From: Acanthornis magna
Taxonomy: Eukaryota; Chordata; Aves; Passeriformes; Acanthizidae
NCBI GenBank assembly: GCA_036785705.1
Contig: JAWUZG010000365.1
Location: forward strand, 186,001 to 250,000
DNA length: 64,000 bases
Direction: 5' to 3'
Positions 43,752 to 55,700 of this stretch are shown here, piece by piece (position 1 is the stretch's first letter; every line of letters begins with the position of its first letter). The notes under the pieces are model-generated. The model made no database searches. It saw only the letters and a program-made list of their open reading frames with translations, and was not told where the DNA came from. Position numbers and translations under genes: made by a program.

Positions 43752-46700
43752 GTAAGAACAGAAATTTAAGTATTGTAATATGGGACGTTGTGACATCCTC
43801 AGGGTTTCTGTGGTATTTGAAACTCATTGAGGCTTTAGGTTCTTTCAGCCAGTTTGCTGTGAGTTTGGTCAAGTGTTGCTGGTGTTGCTAATCTATGAAG
43901 TGCATAGGATCAGAATATTCAAAACTCATTCGGGCACGGGGTTAACTGATTTTAGTTCTGTGAAAAACGAAGTTCACTCTCCTGTTGAAATTTAAAAGTT
44001 TAATAAAGGACAATAGGGGACAAAAACAATAAAGCAAAGAAACAGTGCTGGGTGCTTGGCCCTAAGCCAAGAAGCACACCTGCCATTGAAGGTGTCGTCT
44101 TAAGTACTCTTTGTATTGCATCAGCCTCATGCCTATTCATAAGCATTCATGCATATTCAAACTTTTCTCAGAACTATTTTGCATGTTCCAAGAACTGTTT
44201 TGCATGGCTCCTCCTTGGTCCCGCCTTTTTAGAGCATGTGTGGTTTTGGCTGTGGTTTCTTCCAGTCTTGGTTATCATCTCCAGTTTGAGCTTTTCTCCA
44301 TGGTCCTTGCATCTGGTTATGGCTGATAGTCAGGTATCAGTGTTGGGTCTTCTCTGTGCTGTTCTTTGGGTGTTATCCAGTCAAGCAGGCAGTGTGGTTA
44401 GTAAAGGAAAGTCTTTTAAACTACCTCTATTAGTTATTTCACTACTATATCGAAATCTAGTTAATAACAGAAATTAAAACATTGGTTATATACCTCTATC
44501 TTTATAACAAGACTACTTCTATATAAAAAGAATAAAACCATACACACAATGAATATCTGCGAAAAGCCAACACTATATTATGTATTCATCACAATTCCCC
44601 TTTTTTGTTTTTTATAAATTATTTGGCTTGAGCAATACATCTTGCTTTCTAATTTCCATTTCTCGCTGGTTCTTTTCACATATTATTTTTGCTTCTTCAA
44701 AGGGGTCTTTTCTTCGTTTCTTTAACACCATTATCTTTTGTGCTGTTTCAGATGTGGCCCATTTTGAGTCCATAGGTATTACTACTTGCATTCCTTGGAC
44801 TACACTGGTGATTAGTCGAATAAAATAGGGAATTAAGCAAGGAAGAAATAACAAACCATCTGTTGCACATAAAAGGAAGAAGCCCAGCTTTTTCCACCAT
44901 TCTATTCCTAATACTTTATCCCACCAGTTAGCTTTTAGCATTGATTCCCATCTTTGGGTCGGTACATGGGCTATTTTTCTGTTATCTTTGGCTATATCTA
45001 AGACAGCATCCCCATTATCATCAATTTTCAAACAGTCCAATGTATTAAATTTTCCACAAACTTCCCCTTCTTCAGCTAATAAATAGTCTAAAGCCAACCT
45101 ATTTTGATACACTGCAGCTCTTGTTTGCCTTTGTTGACTTGATTTTAATTCCAGTGCCCGAGCAGTTTTGTTGGTTATGATCTCTACAACAGCTTGAAGT
45201 CTTATAATTCGATTTAACATATAAATCGGGTTTCGATAACCCCAGCTCCCATCTTGTGCCCAGGTGGCTGGCCCATATGTTTCCAGTATGCATTCAGGAG
45301 GCTAGCCCTCCTCTCCCCATTTTTGAAACCCCCCGATCAGTTCTCTTTTGTTCCTTTTTAGGTCCTCGTAAACTGGTACTCCTAATTGATCTCCATCTGG
45401 TCCTGGTAAAAGGAAAAATCCCGTCTCTATGATCCTCAGAGTGCAACTCCCTTTCCACCGGGGGGGTGAGTTTTGGGTATGCTCTTTTTCCACATATCCA
45501 AAATAGACCATCTGGTGCCTTCCAGTAATCCTTAAGCCTGTTGATTTATATTGTCCCAGAATTTGGATATTTCTGGGATTCCAAAATAGGGATTTTTGCC
45601 TGTATCATTACATTGAAAAAGCTTGATTTCATTATTAAACTTGCAGGTTTTTTCTTTGGTTCCTTTCTGAGCCCAATACAGAGTTGGTTCTTCTGGGATG
45701 CACCCTATAGAACTTCCGTTACTAACTTTATATCTCTTACAGGGAGTATTTCCTACTTTGCTAAGGAAGTTTTCCCCAGTATGCCAAAGGCACTCTTCTC
45801 CTATTACTATTGAACTTAAAATCCACCCTTCTGGCCGGTTTTCTCCTTTCATGTTTGTTCGGTTCCATTTAAGAAGTTCTACAGGGCCTAGGCTAGTGCC
45901 CTTCCATGGCCATTCCTCTGTCATTAAAGCCCCACCACAGACTCAACAGTTGGTAATGTTTAGTTCCTTACTTATTCTTTCCCCCAGTTCTACAAACAGG
46001 TTTTTCCCTATTCCTGAGATTTCCATTTCTTTTTCCAATTGTTGTTTGAGTTTTGTATACAAATCCTGATGTGGGGTTGATACAGGGTTGGATTTCTGGG
46101 TTGGTTTCACCTTTTTGTTTACTGTTTGCTCCTTTACCAAATCTTGGACTCGGTTACTAAGGGCAAAAGTGAAGCAAACCCATTTTTCCCCTTTTGGACA
46201 TTTTTCTCCTAACCTACCACCACTTGTTCCTAAGTTTTCCGCAATCCAGTATCTTTTCCCATTTTGTGTGCAAGTAGCTAATTTGGATGGATCATAGCAT
46301 TGATTGCTAACATGAGTATGGGTAAAAAAAAGGAACCTCGGGTTCTTTCCCAGTAAAGTGTCCGGTAGCATTTGCAACACGATTTTGCTTGTGTCCCATA
46401 AGGGAAAAGGCAAAGAATGAATGACACAAGGAGGAATAGTAGAGGTCCGGTATGGCTTATAACCCCACCTCCCATGCCTATGGGGTTGCTGCCCATAGCA
46501 GGGGTATAGAATCTTCTCGGTGGCGAGTACAGTGGTCAATCCGGTCTTGCCCTCTATTTCCTTGTCACTTCCTCCTTATTAGTTTCCAAGCAAATCGCCT
46601 TCGACACTTTTTAACTGTGGTTTCCCATTGTTCCTCGGGTACTTCCCATTCAACAGGTACTCGAAATTCCCACCCACAGAGCAAAGTTATTATTTGAGTT

Positions 46701-49700
46701 AACCCTAGTTCTGTCTGGATAGGGAGTGAATTTCGCTCTCGACACTTCATGCAATGAGCTTGCCATTTTTGTGAATGACAATACCAGTTTTTCCCACAAT
46801 GTATGCAGTTACATTTAACCCAGCTAGCATGTCCGATGAACCAGACAAGGTATGTGGTATGGCATTGAAGAAGGTTGTAATATCTCCTTGAGATTAGGAT
46901 ACAGTCTGTTTTCTTCTTTATATAAATCACAGGCTAAGGCTAAAACGTAAGGACCCTTTGTTCGAAATAGTCCTGATCCTCCAGTTTGGGGTGGAAGTAT
47001 TCCTCCCCAAGGCGGGTATCAGAGGTTTCTCAAAACTTGTCCAGATGGTACTTGAAACCGCTGATATAAACTTGACCTTATTTTCCAATTATTTGTGATT
47101 CTCGGTACCTCCCTTGGATCATTTGGGTCTTCCCAGTTCATTACCACCAAGTCCTCTCTTAAGAGTCAACCTGGTATCGCCTGGCTTAGAGGTTAGAGTC
47201 CACTCCTTAGGTTCTTCCACAGGTCCTTTAATTCTGCTGGTGTGGATCCATCCTCTTTCCCTGGTCTGGATCGCTGCCTCAGTTGTCAGTAGTACCTGAA
47301 AAGGACCTTCCCCCTGTGGGGTTAAAGATTGTTCTCTCCACGATTTCACTAATACCCATTCCCCTGGTTGGATATTATGAATTTTAAATTCTAAGGGAGT
47401 GGTTTGAGGGATTATCCCTTTTAACCGCAAATTTTCAAGTGTTTTTGCAGTGGTGATGACACATTTTCTAACACTCATTTCCTCTTCTTCATAAGTAGCA
47501 GTTTCATGTTGTGTGGTTAAAAAAGGCAACCCAAACATCGTCTCATAATGTGACACTCCCGGGTCTGACCTGGGTTGTGTTCAGATTCTCAGTAGAGCCA
47601 ATGGTAAACATTTTACCCAGGACATCTGTGTTTCAATCATCAGTTTTGTTAGAGCTCTTTTTAAAGTCTGGTTCATTCTTTCTACCTGGCCCGAACTCTG
47701 TGGTTGCCATGGGGTATGTGATTCCCATTTTATTCCCTACTGTACTACTATTTGTTGTAGTACATTTGAAGTAAAATGTGTTCCTCTATCTGAGTCTATT
47801 CTATTAACCATTCCGTATCTGGGAATAATTTGTTCTAAAAGGGTTTTACATACTACATTAGCTGTAGCTCTGACAGTGGGGACAGCTTCCACCCAATGAG
47901 TTAAATGATCTATTATTACTAATAAAAATTTCCACTTCTGTACTTGAGGGAGTTCAGTAAAATCTACTTGGATACTTTGAAATGGTTGCAGAGCTAACTC
48001 GTGACCTCCTGGGGTTGTTTTTCTCATTACTTTTTTATTTACTTTTTGACAAGTTATGCATTTCTCAGTTACTTGCTTTGCTAATCCAAAGACCCCAATG
48101 CACCCATAATTCCTTAAAAAGTGATCACACAAAGCCTGAGTACCCCAATGAGTCTTTTGATGCAAGCCTTCTAATACTTTTCTAGTAAGCGGTTTATTAA
48201 GTAACTGCCTTCCATCAGGGAGTTTCCATTTGCCAGATGGATCTTGCTTTCCCCCAATCTTACTTAATTCCTTTTCTTCTGCTTCACTAAATTTTGGAAT
48301 TTCCGGTTCTTCCTTATCTGGAGTCAAAATTAACAAGATTTTTTTGGTCCCATTCTCTGCTGCATCTTTAGCTTCTTGGTCTGCCAAATTATTCCCTCTT
48401 ATTTCTGGGGTCATTCCCTTTTGGTGTCCCTTAACATGTACTACTGCTATTTCTTCTGGCAACTGGAGGGCTTCTAAAACCTCTAAAATCAGTCCTTCAT
48501 GTATTAATCCTTTTCCCTTAGAATTTAGTAATCCTCTTTCTTCCCAAATTTTCCCAAAAGTATGTACTACTCCAAAGGCATATTTTGAATCAGTATATAT
48601 GGTTCCTTTTTCTTTTGCTAGATATTCCAATGCTCTCTTTAGAGCATATAATTCACTAGTTTGAGCTGACCAATGTGAAGGCAATTTCCCTTTTTCAATA
48701 GTCTGCATATTTTCTCCATCTACTAAAGTATATCCTGACATTCTTTTTCCTTGTAGGCATCTAGATGAACCATCAACATATATTTTTCTCCCTTCTGGGA
48801 GGGCCTGTTCTGCTAGATCTTCCCAAACCTTAGTTTGATATTGTATAATTTCTAAACAGTTATGTATTAAATCACTTTCTGGTTCTCCATATAAAAATTG
48901 AGCTGGGTTTAAACTTTTGTCTACTTCTAATGTCAAGTCATCACTGTCTATTAGAATTGCTTCATATTTTAACATTCTGCAATCGGTTAACCATTTTTCA
49001 GCTTTCTGATTTAACACGCTCCTGACTGCATGAGGACTATGCACAATTAACTTGCTTCCAAAAGTAAGTTTATGACTCTCTTCTACTCGAATGGCAGTAG
49101 CTGCTATAGCTTGTACACACACTGGCCAGGCATGGCTTACTAGATCTAGCATTTTAGATAAATAAGCTATTGGCCTTTTCACTCCTCCCCATTCCTGAAC
49201 TAAGACTCCATGGGCTACTCCACTTTTTACGTTCACATACAGATGAAAAGGTTCTTCTAATGAGGGTAAACCCAAAGCAGGTACTGAGGCTAGCTTAATC
49301 TTTAGTTCTTCTAATTTAATATCATCTTTAGTCCATTTTATATTGTCCCCCTCTGTCAATTTTTCGTACAAGAATTTTACTGCCTGTGTATACCCTTCAA
49401 TCCACAGTCTACAATATCCCAATAATCCAAGCAGCCTTCTAACTTCCTTCTTTGAAGAAGGAGGGGGGAGAGATAAAATCCCCGCAATCCACTCAGGATT
49501 TAGTTTTTAGCTTCCTTTACTTATTAAATGACTGAGATACTTTACTTCTGATTCCACAAATTGTAATTTTCCTTTTGATACTCTTAATCCTTTTTCCCCA
49601 AGAAAGTTTAAAAGTTTGATAGTAGTCTCTCTAACTTCTGTTTCAACTTCCCCGGATAAGAAAAGATCATCAATTTAGGTTTCTCAGCTGAAGGATATTG

Positions 49701-52700
49701 CAGGTGAAACTTGCTTCGAGAGAAAATCCCAATAGGTGTATTTTGTTTTAAACTAATTATTTTTACCTGGAGTCTGAACACATGAGCAAAATGCACCTCT
49801 CCACCTAATAATCAATTTTGACACCAAGCCATCCTGAGCACTAGATGAATCACCAGGTGAAGGGAAAAGAAGCATTTGGCCCTCTTCCAACAGCATTTCA
49901 TGGTGCCTAGATATGAAAGTCTTTGACAAAACAGTGCTTTTCCTGTATTTGAAATTGCAGCACATATTCATAATCTCCCAAGACAATAACCAGGAGTCTG
50001 CAAGTATGATGCAAAGAGAAGTAGTAGAAATCAGAGGATCCTTTAGTTTTTGGTTTACTAATTTAGCCTGGGACTGGAAAGAACTCCAGAGCAAGGATTA
50101 TAGAGTAGTTATTTCCTGTGTTTGTGAAGATATGCATTTTCTTTCTTACTTTCTCCTCCCCCCCACCCCCATGCCCCATGTGGCATGGATCCTTTAAGTT
50201 TTAAGAGATTTTTTTCTTTGGGTCCTTCTTTAATATTAGTAAGCAGCAATTGATTACTTACCCAAGTGTGCAGTAACTGAACAAACCCTGACAAGTACAT
50301 TGCCATATGATGAAGCGATCTTAAATAAGGGTATTAAATTCTGAGCAGTCATTCTGTAGGAAAAGATAGATGGAGATTAAGAATGTAGTAGGAAAAAGAA
50401 AATGATGACATGACTGTAGGAAGTGTTTTTCATGTATATTGGTATAGCAATTAGTGACTTGCTCATGCAGCCTTTCAGAAAGGGTGGCCTAAGTGAGACT
50501 TGTAGTTCCTTCTTAGACTCCTTGATGCTTCGATCCTGTAGTTAAAATTTGGCACATTGCTATTTAATGGTATAGCAAGGTGCTGCAGACTCATCTCCAA
50601 ATTAGTTAAAAGAAATGGAGTTCATTTTCATTCCTGCTGTTTCTCTCTCTGTGTGCTAAGGATTGTTGCATTTAAGTGTTGGAAACCTACTTTGAATAGG
50701 AGAGGGAATTTAGTTCAGGGATGAACCCGTTCATCCATTTGGGGAAAATTTTCCTGCAAGGTAAAAGATTTCAAAATTACATGCTGGAGACTCTAGTTTA
50801 AAATTAATGTTTCTGGAGTATTATAGTTGAAAATGTGCAATTATTCATGATAGAATTGGAAGTATTAGTACACTGTTTTCATCTGTATCTTAAAAAGCCA
50901 TGCTTAATTAATCTTGTGCTTTCCTGTACAAAATGTGGTCTCCCAAGCTTTCAGTCGTTTTTACATTATGGTTGTACATTCAGAAAAATTACTCTTTCAC
51001 ATTAGTCAGTTGGTGTCACCTTTCCCCAAGCCATTCCGGTCCATTCTGCATGCTTCCTCATTCCACTGCCTTTTCTCTCATGTCTCCTCTTCTTCTCATC
51101 TTATTTCTTTTCATATTGACTTTTTCCCTCATGCTCTTATTTTGTGTGCATTTCTTCTCTGGTTGTCACTTTACAATCAGCTGCAAATGGTGTCTTATTT
51201 GCTTCTGTGTCTTCTGTTATGACAATATGCTGAAGAGTTGTGTTAAGGTGCAGGATATTTTGTAAGATTTGTTCAGGGCAGGTGCAAGGGATGTGGTGAC
51301 TGACCTGATTTTCCATGGATTGGTCTATGGAAAGGAAAAGGTGAGGAATGTCCTGACAGTGGATGTGAAAAATGGAAGTTTAGAAAAAGCAGGTAGAAAA
51401 AAAAAAAATCAAGGAAGTGAGTTATAGGGATCAGCACAAGAGGAAATACTTGATCATTTGAAATGGAATGAGAAAGTGGGGACAAGGGATTTTGATGTTG
51501 CTGATGGAAGCTGCTGTTTCTGCTGAATCAAGCTTCTGAGGGGTCCCTTGTCTTTTACACAGGTTGTCTGAACTAACCTTTGTTGTTTTCAGATTATCCA
51601 ACAGCTGTTGGAAAACTTAGAAAAAATGATTCATAAGCTTGGCCCTAAGTGATTGTGTTTTTTCATGAGGTGCTATTTTTTTTCATTTTGACAGAGGTCC
51701 AGCTAGTACATTTTAAGGAATCAAAAGTGTCAAACTATTCAGTCTTGCTGTTAAGTGAAGACAAAAATGTTCTATTTGTAGGAGCCAGGGAAGTGATCTT
51801 TGCCTTAAATGCAGTGAATATTGCTGAGAAGCAGCACGAGGTATGCCTTTTAATACATTATCCTCCATGTAAAAATCATACTCCAAATTTGACTTAATTT
51901 CCTGATATCAGTAGCATTGCATTTTAGGCAAATAGGTATCTGAAAGAGAAATTACTCTGTATGGGCTACTCCAATACTATTTCTGGAAGGTTTTACAGAG
52001 TAAAAGAGAGGAAGAAGGGAGAGCTTAGATATAAACAAGTCATTAGAGGTCTCCTTGGGTGTTTTCTTACTGTCAGGAGTGGGCTGTCTTCTGTTAATCT
52101 GAATTTTCATGGGTGGTGGTGGGCACTTTCACCAGCATATAAAACGTAGCTGTGAAGTTGTACTCAGTATAATGAAAATTGGTCCAGTAAGTTTTCTTGG
52201 ATTCCTCTTCCCCAAGTGTTTTTTATTCAAGTCTTAGGAAGTACTTCAAATTGCAAAAATACTTAAACCAATTGCAGTTTCATTTCCCTAAGGCATATGG
52301 TAATGAAAAGTTGGTTAGCAATTTGTGGGGAATTGTCATTATGAACCCAAAAGACGGTAGTTCGGTTCTGCTTAAGGCACATGGATTTCAAAATGTCACC
52401 TCCTTGGGAAAAAATGGCTTTGAACCTTGAAATGCTGCCTGCAAAATGTCTTGCATTTGCTCTAGATAGTATTAGGATTGCCTTTTCTTATGTGGGTCAC
52501 TGCAAGATTTTCAGACCTTGCATTGAATTCAAGTACTTTCAATGTGCTTTTTGTTGCATGTTTTTTCACTTAGTTACACTGGAAGGTCACAGAAGATAAA
52601 AGGACTCAATGTGTACTCAAGGGCAAATCAGAACAGGTATGTACTTTTATTGAAAGTTGAGAAAGATCTTACACATTTTACTTCAAGAGGAGTGACGTTA

Positions 52701-55700
52701 AAAGAAGAATTTGTCCAACTGTTTGAAATTAAAATGTCAAGATAATCACTTAAATTTTTTTTATTAACTTGAGCGTTAGAAACAATGCTTAGTCTTTTTT
52801 TAAAAATTCTTAGTTCTTCATTTTTTGTTGTTGAATATTATTTGAATGTTCGAAAACATGAACACACCATGATGTGTGCTTAACGTTCATGGTTTTCCAT
52901 TAAGACAATAAAAGATACAGCTTTCACTGAAGTAATTGATAGCAACTGTTGTGTTTTGTTACTGCAATAATTCCGTCAACGCATTTGATTTAACGGAATG
53001 AATGATTAATTTGAAATGCTTTGCTTTAGAGCATAGGGGCTTTTTATTAGGCCAGTGTATTTTTTCACTAAGTGTAGATCCGTGTGTTGTGTTGCTTGGC
53101 GGGTGTGACTCAGAGAGCAGCCAGACCTGCCAGCTCGGCAGGGTCCCGTGGTGTTTGTGGGAACCACTGACTCCGCATGACTGCCAGGAGCTGGCCTGCT
53201 CCTTTTGCCTCTCTGTGGAGATGATTTACTCGAGCTAGTTGTATGTGGATGTACCTTTCTGTTTTGTAATACTACTTCATTTAGTATATTTGTGCAATAC
53301 CATTCATGCAGTAAAGCAGGGATTTGCTGGGCAAGACTGATGGTCAGGCCTTTAGCACAGGTTTGAAAGTAGAAGTCTGCAAGTGCTATGAATACAAAAA
53401 GCAGACCTACTCTGCACTTGAGGGATGTGATGCTCGAACTTGCAGCTTCTTTGGTTCACACTGTTAAAAAACCCCAAATGCTGCATGCAGGCCTGATAGT
53501 TACCCTGCATTCGTATGCTTCATCAGGGTGGAAGTGGCTCTCTCCCTCTGACTAGTGACTTCTTTTCCTTGACTGTGCACTGGTGACCATCAGGACATTA
53601 TTGGTACATGAGGTGTGGCAGACATTTAAGGTCTGTTTCCTCCTTGTCTATCTCTTCAGGATGGGATCAGAGAATATTATTTTTGTTTTCCAGTTCAGTT
53701 GGGGTTGCTACTAGTAATACTCACATACAGCTGTGATGAATATGAGATACGATTTTCTCTTCTATGTATGTGCATATGTTTAGCAGACTGTCTGTGAATC
53801 TCCACAAGTTCTCTCAGAAATTATTGGGGTATACTGCAGATCCCATTAATACATCTATTGACAGAGCTCTGAATTAATTTTCTTTTATTTTTTCCTGCTC
53901 CCAGTTTAGCAACTGACACTTACTGCCAGCCATGCTTTTTCCTCACTGTACTTCTGACCTTCTAGGAGTCAAGTTTATGTTGTAGCCATGATGTTTTGCA
54001 CAGCGCAATAGTTTCAAAAGAGTCAAGGTATTAAGCCACTACTCCTATTTCTTACACTTCTCACTTACAGTTCTCTCCCCCACCCATCAGCACTGTGCTG
54101 TATAATGCCAGCAGAAAGCATTCATGAAGCTGTTCAAGGGCCTGGTCTGGTAGAAAACTGGTTTTACTCTCTTCCCCCCCTGCAGTTTTCTCCCATACAG
54201 TCACAGAAATACCTAGTTTGTCTCATGAGAAGGAACAGTAAGGCCAGAGCTTAAACTTGCTTAAGAAGTCCGTGGAACAACAGTTCAGTGTTGGGATCTG
54301 GCAGTGTACCAGCAAGAATTAAGGGCTGTTGTTGATTCTGGGTTTTTTCACTCTTTTTAAGTGGGTGTTTGGAGTTGTTTTACTTCATAATTATTCTGAA
54401 TTTTTATTGTATCCTTTATTAAGGGTTTTGCTCAAACTCCTTGTTCTATTTTAGAGCAAAAGATATTAAGGAGCTTCCTTGGATGATATCAAGGACTGGG
54501 AAAAAAGAAAAAAGGATGGCTATAAGTGACAAAGCTTTGTAGCTAATTTAAGGGTATTAGAGGTTTTGCACTTAGGAAACAACCTTGGCTGTCGCTGTTT
54601 CATCGAGGTGTACAAGGGCTGACAAAGTCCAAAAGTCCCTTCACATTTAGCTCGTTGTTCCCATGGATTGGATGTGTGTTTGGAGCTTGTCCTTCCATCA
54701 AACAGGGGATGGACCCTGCTGAGCATGGTACCCTGCTAGGGTAATGTGGCAGCTGCCCACTCCTGGCTGGAGGAAACAGCTGCTGCAGGATTGATTAGAG
54801 TTCCTGGAGACTGTGGGGAGATGGTGTCCCAACGTCACGTGTGTGTCACCCAGGCTCGCCGCTGTGATGTGGCACAAGTCGTGGCGATGGACGAGCTGGC
54901 AGCACATTGTTTGTTTATGTTGGAATGTGGAGACTGTGGTTTGTCAGAGCTAGTCCTTTCCTCATCCTCTGTTGTTGTTCTGATTTTCTGATATTCGTGG
55001 AGGTTCGCGGAAGCTCGCAGGGAAGTCAGGCAGGCAGCACACAAGATGGCGAAAAGAGAAACTTTATTTACAAGAACTTCTTTATATATCCATTAATAGT
55101 CTAATAATTATTGGCCGATAGTTTTTCCACCCCCTATAATGATTGGTTACAATGCTGAAGTGTCCAGTACCAAAACAATGAGATTAGAAAGCACAAGAAT
55201 GCAAGTTATCTCTATTCTCCATGAGAAAGAAGAGAAAGATTTTAAAACACTGCAACTCCACTCTGTTACAGACGGAGTGTGGTAATAACGTGCATGTCTT
55301 GCAACAGCTGAATGATACTTTTCTCTGCGTGTGTGGAACTAACGCATTTCGGCCAACGTGTGATTACCTGGTAAGAAATGTACCTATGTTTTGACCCAGC
55401 AGCAGCTGCAACTTCAAAGCAGCTCAGGTAAACAGAGTTAGTCTCCATTCCCAAAACTCTTCACTGCTGGTTGTAAGATTAGGAGTATTTATTGCACTGT
55501 CCCACCATAATGGTGGAGTATGGAAATAAGCTGCACTGCTCCTTTTTCAGACCACTCAATGAATGATTGATTCATCTTGTCTAACTGCAGATTTACTTTC
55601 TTTTAGCTTTTATAATTCTTTGTGTTTTGTGTGTTAGCATGAAACCAGTTACTAAACCTGAAATGACATTGTTTGCAACTTCCACCCATAACCAAATCTC

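Larger units (their letters stand above)
43959..49670 (-). mobile_element. Gammaretrovirus-like (ERV1) provirus remnant, antisense in SEMA4D intron 1
   Basis: On the minus strand, in order: the last part of reverse transcriptase, RNase H, integrase, a full-length but broken env, a polypurine tract (AAAAAAGGGGAA at 44605-44594) and a 3' LTR. The 5' LTR, gag, protease and most of the reverse transcriptase were not found; homology fades at the reverse-transcriptase active site near 49.66 kb. Several stops and at least two frame changes make it non-functional. It lies opposite to SEMA4D between coding exons 1 and 2. Confidence 0.88.
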
